Below, one piece after another: positions 34,185-44,385 of a stretch of DNA of 64,000 bases (position 1 is the stretch's first letter; every line of letters starts with the position of its first letter). The notes below the pieces were generated by a model. It had not been told where the DNA came from, ran no database searches, and worked only from the letters and a program-made list of their open reading frames with translations. Where the stretch lies: the NCBI GenBank assembly GCA_014529385.2, contig CM043943.1, positions 153,117,092-153,181,091 of the forward strand. The letters run 5' to 3'. The position numbers were made by a program, and so were the translations under genes. Source of the stretch: Adiantum capillus-veneris (lineage: Eukaryota; Streptophyta; Polypodiopsida; Polypodiales; Pteridaceae).

Positions 34185-34913
34185 ATGGCGTCTCAAAGGA
34201 ATCAGATCAGTCAGGAAGAAGCTTCAAGTACATCCACAGATATTACAAGAGATCAAATTCGAATCTATCTGATTGGATACTACAAAGGACTGCCATGCTA
34301 TGAGGATGTCAATCGGAATTTGTACATCGAGACAAAGAAAGATACAGAGGAAACTCGAACATCTCAATATGTGGAAGTTGAAACAGCGAAGAATGTACTA
34401 CACCCACATCCAAATTTCATGGAAGACTGTCTGGGATCAATTTACATGAGGCAAGGAAAATACATCAACAATGAGATAGAAATGTTGTACAAGGATCAAC
34501 TTACAGAACTCTACGCATATCCTCCAAGTATTTTTCTATACAAAGCACAAGATGGAAAACAGAAATTTGGTACCCTCTATGGAGATGAAGACGGTCGATA
34601 CTACAGGGCTGTCACAAGTCATGAAGTTCCTGTAGAAAACAATCATTACTTTACAGCAGAAGCGTTTGGCTCAAGAGGAGAAGACTACACGTCTAAAGGT
34701 GGTAATGTATACCATCTCGTCATGGGTTTTTCTAACTACGCACTTGGAAGAGTTAACAACTACAGTTGTCACTACACAAATGGGTGGCACAACACAAGGG
34801 ACAACATAGAAAGACACAACACAAGTCTCGTGCACTGCACCAGCACAAGAGGTACCAGCTATGGAGATAGCCCAACTTCAAAAATAACTATCTTGGTCTC
34901 AAGAGCTACTTAA
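34185..34913 (+). CDS. element A ORF1, tyrosine-rich gag-like protein
   Basis: 242 codons starting MASQRNQISQEEASSTSTDI after the leader. I recognise no named domain. Two modules share a pattern of aliphatic-Tyr, a variable stretch, Asp, Gly and Tyr: IYLIGYYKGLPCYEDVNRNL (about residues 27-46) and SIFLYKAQDGKQKFGTLYGD (about 114-133), followed by EDGRYYRAV. Element B encodes a similar module in its first ORF. ORF2 starts 38 bp after the stop, so ORF1 and ORF2 may once have been one polyprotein. The location suggests a gag role; this is inference. Confidence 0.6.
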   Translation: MASQRNQISQEEASSTSTDITRDQIRIYLIGYYKGLPCYEDVNRNLYIETKKDTEETRTSQYVEVETAKNVLHPHPNFMEDCLGSIYMRQGKYINNEIEMLYKDQLTELYAYPPSIFLYKAQDGKQKFGTLYGDEDGRYYRAVTSHEVPVENNHYFTAEAFGSRGEDYTSKGGNVYHLVMGFSNYALGRVNNYSCHYTNGWHNTRDNIERHNTSLVHCTSTRGTSYGDSPTSKITILVSRAT

Positions 34914-34950
34914 CAAAGCACAAGAAGTCATATCATCAAGCATTGAATAG

Positions 34951-36246
34951 ATGCTAACATCAGATATGGAACACTCTCAAATGGGGGGGGTTCAAACTCA
35001 ACAAAGAGACCCTATATCTTCAAGAGTGGGATTAAGAAGTCCAGCTTTACAAGAAGCAGTGTCCTTTTCAGGAGTCCAAGTGGAATTTCAAGAAGCATTG
35101 GAAGATGCCGAGCCAGAGGAGAGACCACTCGAAATTCACAATGCCCAATATAAAAGGTCAGGTCAAGATTTCATTGTGGTCGACAAATACGATAGGCACT
35201 ATGAAATAGCCGATGTAAAAGATATGGATGAGTTTAGCAATTGTGGGCAACCTGTAAGTCACATACTTGGACCCCGTCCAAAAGCACCATCAAGGGAAAC
35301 GGAAAACAAAGATTCGGTTCAATCTTCACCCTCGGTGCAGAACTCGCCTGAATCAACTCGGAAACATAGCCCTAAGGCTATGCAGAAGCCCCACGTCAAA
35401 GACCATATACTGATGGAAGAATTATCATTACAACTACTAGAAAGCATGGATAGTGATTTGATCTTGTATGCAAGCAATAATGGAAGTTATTTTCAGATTC
35501 TCAAGGACAAGACGATGAAGGATAAAGAGACAAAGCCAGTGGATACACCTAAGTCAGTCGTAATCTACAGGTTCATGCATGCAAATAAGAGTTCATATCT
35601 GTATCTAGATACAACAGGAAACCATTATCAACAGTATTATGGAGAGCTGCCTCGTCCAAAGGGTGCACATGTTGAGATAACAACATATTGCGACCAATGT
35701 GCCATTGGTCATTTAGTGAAGGACTGCCCAGTAAAGCTCTACATGGAAAAGAAGAAGCAACAAGCCAAAAGCAAAGTTCAGACAGAGACAACAAGGGAAC
35801 GGAAGAAAGAATCCCCAACAAGATCTCCGGAAAAGAAGCAGATCTTGTCGCAGAGCACAAAAGATAGGCTTAAGACACAGTTGCTTGAAGTCAAGGGTGT
35901 CAACGACATTATCATAGAGAATCAGGCATTCAAAAAAGATCAGTTGAATCAGCTGATTCAAGATCGTTTAAGGAACCTCAGTGAGGACAAGTCAGAGCAT
36001 CTACAAGGTGATGAAGATGAAGCTCGTAGTTCAAGGTTCGAGAGCAAAAGAAGCCAAGATTCTGACCATAGTGAGCCAACGCAAGAAGAGGTGGCAGAGG
36101 TAACAAAAAATCTTAGTGCCACATCACAAGTGGAAGACATGCAAATAGAGTCAATGGATGAAGCTGAAAGTCTACCAAATAAATTTTCTATTGTGGACTC
36201 TTCATTGGTGATTGAACAAATCAAAGAGTATGAGAAGCTAAAATAA
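34951..36246 (+). CDS. element A ORF2, gag-like protein with variant zinc knuckle
   Basis: 431 codons. Residues 72-91 (QDFIVVDKYDRHYEIADVKD), 169-188 (DLILYASNNGSYFQILKDKT) and 202-230 (SVVIYRFMHANKSS...) repeat the tyrosine-rich module of ORF1. At 247-259, CDQCAIGHLVKDC is CX2CX3HX4C, one residue shorter than the retroviral CX2CX4HX4C knuckle. A Lys-rich stretch (264-310) and an acidic, Ser/Glu-rich C-terminus follow. This layout fits an RNA-binding gag. No capsid domain, protease or RT was recognised. Confidence 0.65.
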   Translation: MLTSDMEHSQMGGVQTQQRDPISSRVGLRSPALQEAVSFSGVQVEFQEALEDAEPEERPLEIHNAQYKRSGQDFIVVDKYDRHYEIADVKDMDEFSNCGQPVSHILGPRPKAPSRETENKDSVQSSPSVQNSPESTRKHSPKAMQKPHVKDHILMEELSLQLLESMDSDLILYASNNGSYFQILKDKTMKDKETKPVDTPKSVVIYRFMHANKSSYLYLDTTGNHYQQYYGELPRPKGAHVEITTYCDQCAIGHLVKDCPVKLYMEKKKQQAKSKVQTETTRERKKESPTRSPEKKQILSQSTKDRLKTQLLEVKGVNDIIIENQAFKKDQLNQLIQDRLRNLSEDKSEHLQGDEDEARSSRFESKRSQDSDHSEPTQEEVAEVTKNLSATSQVEDMQIESMDEAESLPNKFSIVDSSLVIEQIKEYEKLK

Positions 36247-36266
36247 GATGTAACTGAAGACATACA

Positions 36267-36722
36267 ATGCACAAAAGAACAGAAATGACTGAGTCCAAGA
36301 TTGAGTCCAAGATTGACTACCAAGGACAAGCAATACACGATATGAATGAATATTTTCAAGAAGAGACTCTACAAAAACCCATGGAACAATGGAAACCAAA
36401 GGCCACGGCGACCATTGCATCAGAAGAAGAGAGTAAACGTCAACATCCTGCTACACAAGCTTCAAAACATTTCCAAGAAGAAAAGTCACCATTGAATGAC
36501 CTTCAAGTGCTAGAAGAAGTAAATAGTGACAGAGAGCTTCTAAAATCAAGAATCAAGGCGTCACAGTCAGAAACTAGCAATGAACACCAACAAGAAGCTA
36601 CAGCAGAAGATAGTAAGCACTTGGGACATGCTACAACCAGTCAAATGACAAAGAATTTCAACGTTGCTTGCTTCCACGCGCCTGCGGGTCGAGCTTCATC
36701 CTCAGTTGACATTATATGTTAG
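36267..36722 (+). CDS. element A ORF3, charged C-terminal remnant
   Basis: 151 codons, Glu/Lys/Gln-rich with no named domain. It starts 20 bp after the ORF2 stop and has the same composition, so it may be the end of ORF2 cut off by a stop. Its last 19 codons lie inside the truncated 3' LTR, so the natural end is lost. Confidence 0.4.
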   Translation: MHKRTEMTESKIESKIDYQGQAIHDMNEYFQEETLQKPMEQWKPKATATIASEEESKRQHPATQASKHFQEEKSPLNDLQVLEEVNSDRELLKSRIKASQSETSNEHQQEATAEDSKHLGHATTSQMTKNFNVACFHAPAGRASSSVDIIC

Positions 36723-36769
36723 GTGAGTTCTCATTATGCTGACGTCCGTCGCGGCGTACCCGTCCAACA
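36662..36769 (+). repeat. truncated 3' LTR of element A
   Basis: TTGCTTGCTTCCACGCGCCT to CCCGTCCAACA matches 30984-31091 with few changes. The rest of the 3' LTR and any purine tract are missing, which points to a deletion. Confidence 0.9.
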
Positions 36770-37028
36770 TAAATGCTTGCATAAGGAAAACAATGACATT
36801 GACCAGCAGGTTTGGGTTGATTTCATACAACCTGCAACCTAGGCGCATGAGCTTGAACATATTCTCAACTATCATGATCTACATACTCATCATCATGTAT
36901 ATCAACAATCATTAGTTAAGTGAAAAGATAGATCTCAAGATGCCACTCGGAAAAACATTAGTGCTTCTTAAGAAGAAATTTTCCACTTTTGTTTTTGAGG
37001 ATGAAAACACTTCTCCAAGGAGGGAGTA

Positions 37029-37142
37029 ATGCCAAGCCAGGGTTCTAGAGGCCAAGCACTAATCTAAACCAAGATCAAGGGTTTGCCTATATAAGGGCAA
37101 GAGGATGGAAGGAAAGACAAGCTTCAGACTCCTTGGTCTCAC
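37029..37142 (+). mobile_element. short LTR, 3' copy of gypsy element C
   Basis: Begins TGCCAAGCCAGG directly after the purine tract AAGGAGGGAGTAA, holds CTATATAAGGG and ends GGTCTCACA. It pairs with 12709-12808. 36770-37028 upstream has no recognised gene and would be the element's 3' untranslated part. Confidence 0.65.
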
Positions 37143-37790
37143 AAGTTCTTGGCATGTATCTATTTGAATGGCACCTTTTGAAGCAACGTATGGATGCAAA
37201 TGCTTGACTCCTCTAAACTTTTAGATCTTGAGAACAAGTAGAAGTCTCCAAGAAAATGCTTGAGAGAATGGACCTAGAACTTTCCAAGATCTGGCATCAC
37301 ATTAAGAAATCCCCGAAAAAGAAAGAATTGTATTATGATAAGCATAGGAGACCATTGTCCTTTGACTTAGGAGACTTGGTTTTCTTAAACATTGTTTGTA
37401 AACGTACTTATTTGATTCTTGGTAAGGATAGGCGATTGTCTCCAAGATTCATTGGTCCTTTTAAAGTTTTGAACAGAGTTGGATCACTTGCTTAGAAACT
37501 TGAGTTGCCTTCGCATGTTAAAGTACATTTGATTTTCCATGTAAGTCTGTTAAATAAGCATGTGTCTAATCCTTGACATGTTCTGCAAGATAATTATAAT
37601 CTTCATGATGATGGGTCATTGAAGATAGAACCCAAAACCATTTTTGATCATAGAGTTAGGCAACTTAGAATGAGAACCCTTGTTGAAGTTTTGGTTAAGT
37701 GGGAGATGTAACCTAAAGAAGATGCCTCTTCGTTTGATTTAGATGATGAATATCCCTCCTTCCAACTTTGAGGATAGAGTTAATTTTTCT
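37143..37790 (+). pseudogene. gypsy D integrase C-terminus and chromodomain
   Basis: Starts SSWHVSI.MAPFEATYGCKC, the direct continuation of KFAYN at 12704. Then KKKELYYDKHRRPLSFDLGD, RRLSPRFIGPFKVLNRVGSL, LELPSHVKVHLIFHVSLLNK and the chromodomain-like FDHRVRQLRMRTLVEVLVKW. Chromodomains guide integration to heterochromatin and define chromoviruses. Stops, including TAA in the chromodomain where tryptophan-tyrosine is usual, make it inactive. Confidence 0.88.
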
Positions 37791-38140
37791 TAAGTGGGAT
37801 ACATCTCCTGAAGAAGATGCCTCCTCAATTGATTTACCCCTCCTTCCAACTCTAAGGATAGATTTAATGTTGATAAGGGGAGAATTTAGTAGGACTTATT
37901 TTTCATTTTGTTTGAAGTAAAATTTTATCAATAACTTTTGTTTGAAGTAAAATTTGGTCGTTTAAAGTTTTTTCCACTATCTAGTTCATTCTTATTGTTT
38001 TCATTTAGTTTCAAATTTTGACCCTAGCCACACATTGGGAACCACTTTTGAGGGTGTTAAGGTCAAATTTTGTAAAGGTATTTATTGTAGAAAATACAGT
38101 CCTAAAAACAACAAAAAATCTTGGTTCTTTGAGTATTTGT
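37791..38140. other. gypsy D 3' tail
   Basis: A duplicated CCTCCTTCCAACT..GAGGATAGA stretch (about 37751 and 37848), then the purine tract GATAAGGGGAGAA (about 37872) and AT-rich sequence that could begin a 3' LTR. No pairing 5' LTR was found. Confidence 0.4.
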
Positions 38141-38145
38141 AGATG

Positions 38146-39099
38146 TTGGAATTAGGGTTGTATTGCGGAAGCGAATCACGCCACCCATAAAGTGCATGCA
38201 ACACAACCTAGATCAGCATAATGTCAATCCAGGACACACGTGACACGATAGGTGCATGGAGTCAATATCTTTAGCTTGTTAGGCTAAGACCATCCCACGC
38301 ATACAACGCTCTGGAAGGCTAACTAAACCACAATCTAGAATCTCACTGCTCTCAACTACACCACCCAACCCACATACACACAAACAGAAGGAAACTCACT
38401 AAACCATACCAAAATTGTACGAAACTTAAGGAACACCATCCCTCACATGGATATACCTGTCCTAAAGCCTCTACACTCAAAACCCTCACTCACCCATGTG
38501 CCGCAAACGTGTATGAAGACAGAGCAGTATTTTGGAAGTGCTCGAAACTCAAATCTATGAGTACCTATGCATAGCTTATGTCACCATGATTCTAATGACT
38601 ACTTGCACGTAGAAAACAGACACTGTTTTATACACTTATGGACACAAATAGCTCATAAATGCATCAGTGCGTGCTCCATGTCGCGTGGAATGCTTGTCAT
38701 TGTGGCATAGCTCTGACTGAGCATAGCATAATGGTGTTTTTGGTTCTCCAATTCAATGAACGAGCAAGGAGTAGTGACAGGATGAAGCTCACGCTCTCTC
38801 TCTTCCTCTCACACACACAGACAACGAAAGCTTAAAACTTGATTATGAGAAAATTTCTTCTTTACAAAATGACTTAGGTACCTTATATACTAAGGCTACC
38901 ATAGATTAAACCTAAAATAGAGTTCAATGGGTAAAATGGATTTGTATGTACAATTTGGAAGTGCCATTGCACCCCAACTTTTGCAACTAGACTAACTACT
39001 CATTACAAATAATGTTTGTAACCATAATCTACAACATTTCATAACTCTCAAAGAATAAGGCTTTTTTGAGTTACGTCATGTTGTTGACCAGTATCAACA
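38146..39099 (-). repeat. element B 3' LTR
   Basis: Aligns with 48832-49772 over its length (GCGAATCAC.CCACCCATAAA to GTCATGTTGTTGACC). It has a 14-bp difference at its left end. The copies are visibly diverged, so B is older than F. Confidence 0.85.
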
Positions 39100-39134
39100 C
39101 TCCCCCCCTTCAAATTCATGTCATCCCTGACATG

Positions 39135-39660
39135 ACCTAGTTGTGGATGTCGGTGCGGTCTTTGTTGTTGCTTTGCTAATGTAAAGAAAGTATAGGTTGT
39201 AGCCTTTGCACGAGCTCATCCTCTACGTCCAAGCCGATGTACATAGTCTTCACATGAATCAGGAAACTCATAATTGATGACGAATATCCACCAATTTTGT
39301 GTCTTTCTCATTTTCAAAAACAACTTCTACAATCTTTAGAATTGAATGATTGGCTTCCAGATCTTGTGAACCAATGACAAATTTGTAAGGATTCTGTTGA
39401 CATTTTTTGGCTAAACCTTCAACTTCTTTAGGCCAAGTTGCACTCCAATGCAAGGTTTGTGTGTGAGGCTGAATCTGGGAGATAATTTTTTTGATTTGAG
39501 GTTCAAAACCTATGTCATCCAGCATTTGATCCACCTCATCAAGGACAAGGTATGTAACCCTGTGAATGTTGGTTTGTCTACCACTTGTGTTTGCTCTTCT
39601 TCATTGGTGACTCCTTTGTTCCTCCATCAAGGTGATCAAAGTTGTATGTGCCATTGTTAG
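39135..39660 (-). pseudogene. captured DEAD-box RNA helicase fragment (DBP2/RH20-like)
   Basis: The minus strand reads RVTYLVLDEVDQMLDDIGFE (motif II, DEVD for DEAD), then QTLHWSATWPKEVEGLAKKC (motif III SAT), [36 protein letters not shown]. In the next frame comes [19 protein letters not shown], a TGA stop, then ARAKATTYTFFT, which is the motif VI zone (YVHRIGRTGRAG.KGTAYTFFT). The stretch holding motifs IV and V is missing. Helicases of this type unwind RNA. The copy lies inside element B beside its purine tract. Confidence 0.85.
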
Positions 39661-41120
39661 CTTTTGTGTGCTTTATAAATCATTATACTGCTTCTACTTG
39701 ATACATGACTTAATTTAAAGCCTAACAAACCCCAGTTAATTCCCCAAGTTAGTAACTTGCATCAAAAGGGCTTTGTTTGAAATCATTCATGATAGATGCT
39801 CATCTATGAGCTATCATGGTCCATTTGTCCCCAAAATTCATGTACATGATGCACAGGGTATGTACATGGCTACCATGGCTTCAGATTTGAAAACATTGCA
39901 TCTTTGGCTAGCTAGGGTTTTTTCTTTTTTTTGAAACCCTTAGCTTGTACTCTCTATGCATAGCCTCCTGACAAAGTTTAGCTTGATTTGGACTTGTACT
40001 TAGCTTTACAAAATAGCTTTTTGGATTTCAGTCTCGAGAACAATTGATGGGCATCTCTGGCACCTTATGTTCTTGTCAGTACTATTAGTCCCTTTTGTTT
40101 GTTAGGCTTCATTAAGTCACATACAAGATAGAAGATTTACAATATAAAGTTCTACTTCTTGTACACGGCATTGTAGTCACATGAAATGTCCGATAGGCAA
40201 CTTTACACTTGCTGGGTACTTTCATTTAGTCACATCACCAACTTACTTTGTCCTTATAGGCCATCCTAGAGTTTCATGACCATTCTCAATCATTCTTGGC
40301 CCCATGTTATTGTTGAAGACTAATCGGCATTCTTTTCTTACCTCTAACATAGCCTTGTGCATATGGAAAGTTTGAGGCATACATCGTGTAGTTTCATCAT
40401 TTTCTTGTACCTGCTTCTCTTTATATTGCTTTGCATCTCTTTAGTCTGTTTGTCACCTGGATTATGGAATCTTTGCTAAAAAACATTGTGTGTGTGTGTG
40501 GGAAAATCGCAAAAATAACAAAAGAAAACCAAAAAGCAAAATCACTCCAATAGAATTCTAAGCGCTATGTACATTGTGCATATGTCACAAGGGGCTCATA
40601 TATGTATTTTGTTCCCATACTCCTCTTGTAACGCTATTCTCAGGGCATATACTCTGAATTTTGTCAAACAATCATCACAATCAAACACAAAAATTCAATA
40701 AAACTCGCAAAACATTTCCCTCTAATATTCATAATACTAGGTCCGCATTTAGAATTCCTCCCCCCTCCTATTTGGAGTCCTCCTTGATGACAGGGTATCA
40801 CCAAGGGTATGTGTTGTGCTTGGGCAATCAAAAATTGTACATATGCAGGCCTTGTAATGTAGGCATATTATGCATACACAGTCAATGCATGGAAAAATTT
40901 ATGTTGTGCAAGATGTGGGTATAAAAAATTTGTTTATTGGCATTTGTTGGCAAGGCTTCCTATTCAAAGCAATGTGATGATCATTGAAGCTCATGTGTCG
41001 TTTGCTTGATTGAGGTTGTAGAGATTTTTTGAGGGCTTACTTATCTGTTTGATGCTTCTTTGGGGTCCATTTTAACCTTGTGGTTGGTTGTCATATTTGG
41101 CATTGTTCCTCAGAGTGGGT
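39661..41120. other. element B interior, no recognised gene
   Basis: AT-rich with a GT repeat at about 40488-40500. It could include intron sequence carried with the helicase fragment; nothing in it proves this. Confidence 0.4.
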
Positions 41121-41126
41121 TCTCTT

Positions 41127-41760
41127 CTAACTATACTGTAGCCATAGGAGGAATTGAAAGAATTCAAGCGGCAATGCAATAACATTAGTTTTATTGGTTT
41201 CCTCTAGTACCACCTTCTTTGTGATTACTGGGTGTTTTGTTGATGCTACTCGTTTGGGAACCCATTCTTGTCCCTGCTTCGTTTGTGTTTGAAGAGACTT
41301 CTTTGGGATCCACCTTGTCTTTGTGTGAGTCTTCAGCAGTCTTTTCTTCAGCTCTTGTACTCTTGGTTGAGGAAGAGATTCAGACTTTGGGAGTTGACAA
41401 TTTAACCATTTTAGAATCCAAATGAACTCCTGACCTCTTTGTGCTTGAGTCAACTTCTTTGAAACCCAAATCTGAGTCGCAGAAGCTTGCAACTTTGTGA
41501 TTTTCTTAAATGTTCTTGTAGGCTTCGATTGTTTTTCTATTGGCATTAAATCTTGTGATTTTTCATCAGAGATCTTCGTCTTCTTGATCCATACCTGCTT
41601 TTTGACTTGTTATTCTTTCATTTTGGCCTTCCTTGGTTGTTATAGAAGCTGCTAATGATTGTGATGACTTAAGTTGCTGGTAGGGAATGTCATAAGAATC
41701 ATCACTATCGCTGCTATTGTCAGCAAGGTTACATTTTAGCACTTTCCCTTTGTGGTTTGG
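41127..41760 (-). pseudogene. element B charged protein with WVPK-type repeats
   Basis: From about 41740 the minus strand gives NLADNSSDSDDSYDIPYQQL, then after a stop and a frame change the open 139-codon frame 41546-41127. It holds spaced blocks TQIWVSKKLTQAQRGQEF, TRWIPKKSLQTQTKQG, QEWVPKRV, a basic repeat of W[VI][PS]K separated by Q/T-rich linkers. No known enzyme domain. Likely part of the gag-pol region or a captured gene. Confidence 0.4.
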
Positions 41761-42148
41761 GGAAAGTTGCTATCTGTTTGCTCTTGGGTTGTTGTTTTTG
41801 GGAGGGCTTTTCTATCCACTAGATTAGCAGGCTGTTAGCTTGTTGACATGGCTATGTTCTTCGTGGCTGAGTCTTTTCTTCATGTATGGAAGACACATAT
41901 GAGGGTGCTTGTTGCAGTTGCCTTTTCACCATCAAAGATTTTGTAATCCACTTTTGATGAACTTTATTCTTGTAGCGATGAAATTGTTTCCTAGGTCTTT
42001 GATCTTGACAATCATAAAACCATGCATTAGTTAAAGTTTTGTTCTTGTCACCTATTGGGTCGTTCGGATTTTTGTTGTTTGCATCTTCTTGAAGCTCCAA
42101 GTGTTCTATGGAGTCATAGAACTCGTCTTCTTCTTTGTCTTCATTTTC

Positions 42149-42745
42149 CTAGATCACACTTACTGCAAAATAAGGAACGACATCATAGCCATCTTTATCA
42201 CAAAGCTTCGTTTTTGGACCTTCTTGAATAGCGCACACATCCAAAGTAGCCAAGATGCGTTCCCATTCCTGTGGCTCTAAATCTTCCTTAGGAAAGGGTT
42301 CTGGGATGTAATTTGTATCTTCAATTTCCCTTTCTAGGATGCATTCCTCTCGCTTTAAGCTTTTGCATTGTGAAGCTCCACATATCCACAGTTCTTTATG
42401 CTTACCCAACCATGCTAAAATTTATAATCCTGCTATAGTATCGAAACTAAACTCTTCTAATGGGGTTCTTATCACATCCTCGTAACTATGGTCCTTGAGA
42501 TTTATTCTCATCATGGTTTCCATATGTCTCAAGTAGTTATGGTGATAACCCCAATCTTGGACCATTTTTATTTGTCGTATAAATGGTCTTCCTAGAATGA
42601 TATCATAGTTGTTCTTCTTGCCAAAGTCAACAATGGCAATGGTTTCTCATATTCAATGCCACAAGAAGTAACAACTACTTTTTCTAGCAGTCATATGGGC
42701 CTTTCCATGTGTCCGTCTACAAGATGCAGATTCATCCTAGTTGCC
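42149..42745 (-). pseudogene. element B retropepsin-like region
   Basis: The minus strand contains EKVVVTSCGIEYE, TIAIVDFGKKNNYD, then IILGRPFIRQIKMVQDWGYH (42605-42550), the flap and ILGRPF block typical of gypsy aspartic proteases, and then the open frame 42409-42149 with EDLEPQEWERILATLDVCAI. A DSG or DTG active site was not found. Frame changes are present. Confidence 0.6.
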
Positions 42746-42746
42746 C

Positions 42747-43724
42747 TCATTGCTGGTTTTTCCCATTTTTTCTAGACCTCTTTTGTTGCAATGGCAACAC
42801 CAGCTCCACTATGTCAAGGATTTCCATGGTTTTTACACCTTGGAATTCCACAGAAAGAGTGGTGTTCCCATCTTCTCCCTCATAATACTCTTTGACCTTA
42901 TTCAACAGCATTGCTCTAGTATTTAGCTTAGGCATTTCGAGCTCTCTGATCCCTTCCTTGCTTTGAGTCATTGATTTTTTAACACCAAATTTCTCTAGGA
43001 ATTTTCCCACAGTAGCCCACATTTTTTATCTTATTCTGAGCAGCTCAACTAACGTTATCGTACAAGTGATTGATATTGACAAAATTTCTATCAATACTTT
43101 TGAATCGATGACCTTGTTGGAAGATAGTCTCTGTGATGGGACTGGAATAACATTTGACTTGGCCTCGTACTCTCTCGTATATGATGGTATGTTCTTATCA
43201 AATGGGATTGATTGTAATGTTCTTAGAGAATGGGATTGATTGTCCATAGACTGTACAGATCCTTTGTCTCCCCAATATGATTCCACTTCTAGATTCATTT
43301 GAGATCCAGTCTCAATTTCCTCTATTGGTGAAAGAGATCCTCCTCTTCCATCACCCGTATGGTTTACTTGTCTGCTTATCTCACTTGCTTCATTGGCCTC
43401 TCTGACTTGTTTCCACAATTTTTCAAGACCATCTATTTCTTTAGAGCTATCAGGTATAGCTATGTAAAATCCCTTGGAAGAGTTATTTGTGGTATTCAAC
43501 ACTATTTTTGGTTCTAATGTTGAGTCCTTGGGCTTTGGTCCGTGCTTATGACTAGAATATGACTCTATTCGTTCCTTGTTTGGTGGGATTACTGGTGTAG
43601 GTGGGACAAGTATCACACCCTCCAGTTTTCCAACTTGTGGTTCTAATAAAGGTTGGGATGTTTGAATCATTTTCTTGCACATTTCAAGCATGTCCTTTTC
43701 TAGTTCCTCATATGGATATGTCAT
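42747..43724 (-). pseudogene. element B linker proteins before the protease
   Basis: Two open frames, 43724-43026 (232 codons) and 43022-42747 (91 codons), almost adjacent on the minus strand. The first is polar and low in motifs; the second ends GNTTLSVEFQGVKTMEILDI, which fits the stretch before a protease. Probably one polyprotein broken at about 43024. Confidence 0.45.
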
Positions 43725-44364
43725 TCACTTTTGTTCTTGGGGTTGGTTGTTTTTGAGTCGTGTTTCATAGGCTTTTAGTAGGGCATCTGATGGCTCGTTA
43801 ACCTTCTCAACCAATACTGATCCTCTTGAATTGACTCTTCTTGGTTTCTCCTTTGTGGATGGGTCTTCAGGAGGTTGAGACATCTGTGTAAGAAAAGGTG
43901 CAACCAATTCCTCATGTTGTCTTATCTTCTCTTTAGCTTGGGTAAGCTCCTCAGCTAGGGATTTTTTCTCGTGTTCCCTACGTGCTTTCATCATAGCCTT
44001 TCTAGATATCCAGCTATTTTGTTTGCTCTTGGTTTTTTTTACTAGGTGCATCAATCTTTGGATCACCCGTCTCTGGATTCGTGTCCGTTTCCATTTTCTC
44101 TGTCTCTGGGTTCTCAGCTTCTTTTAGAACTTTTGCTCTTGTAACTACTTAAACTGGTACATTGTTTTAATTTTTTGAGCTACTGGGTAGCTGAAGGATT
44201 CCTGAGACATTTGTTGTGATCTTGATGACCCAGTTTGGGTATTTTGGATAGTTGGGGATCAAGTGAGTGATACCACAATCAAGACAATAGGCATTTACTT
44301 GTGTAATCTCCGTTTGAGAACATTGTTTGACCAAGTGGTTGTCACATCCTTTGTGACAATCCAT
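43725..44364 (-). pseudogene. element B zinc knuckles and basic coiled-coil segment
   Basis: Frame 44364-44167 holds CHKGCDNHLVKQC and YCLDCGITHLIPNY; the second fits CX2CX3HX4[C to Y], the same short spacing as element A. Frame 44066-43725 is Lys/Glu-rich (AMMKARREHEKKSLAEELTQ) and could form a coiled coil. The two are separated by a stop and frame change. Confidence 0.5.
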
Positions 44365-44385
44365 CTCTAGTTGAGAAGCTTCTTC

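Larger units (their letters stand above)
30240..36769 (+). mobile_element. non-autonomous LTR retrotransposon, element A
   Basis: 5' LTR, primer site, a 3-kb non-coding leader with palindromes, three gag-like ORFs and a truncated 3' LTR (36662-36769). No protease, RT, RNase H or integrase was recognised. The leader block at 31699-31795 matches the reverse complement of element B at 48130-48225, so A and B are related. A would need proteins in trans. Its location suggests it entered gypsy C. Confidence 0.7.

Noticed and set aside
34951-36246. Host gene for a zinc-knuckle protein
   Set aside because: The primer site, leader, LTR ends and the related element B on the other strand place it in a retroelement.
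30240-37142. Treating 29.4-30.1 kb integrase as certainly part of gypsy C
   Set aside because: The second catalytic Asp motif occurs both at about 22760 and at about 29425, so one continuous integrase is not demonstrated.
38139-38160. Canonical TG start for the element B 3' LTR with a perfect 5-bp duplication
   Set aside because: Placing the edge at TGTTGG (38144) loses the AGATG match, and placing it at 38146 loses the TG. The edge is left as tentative.
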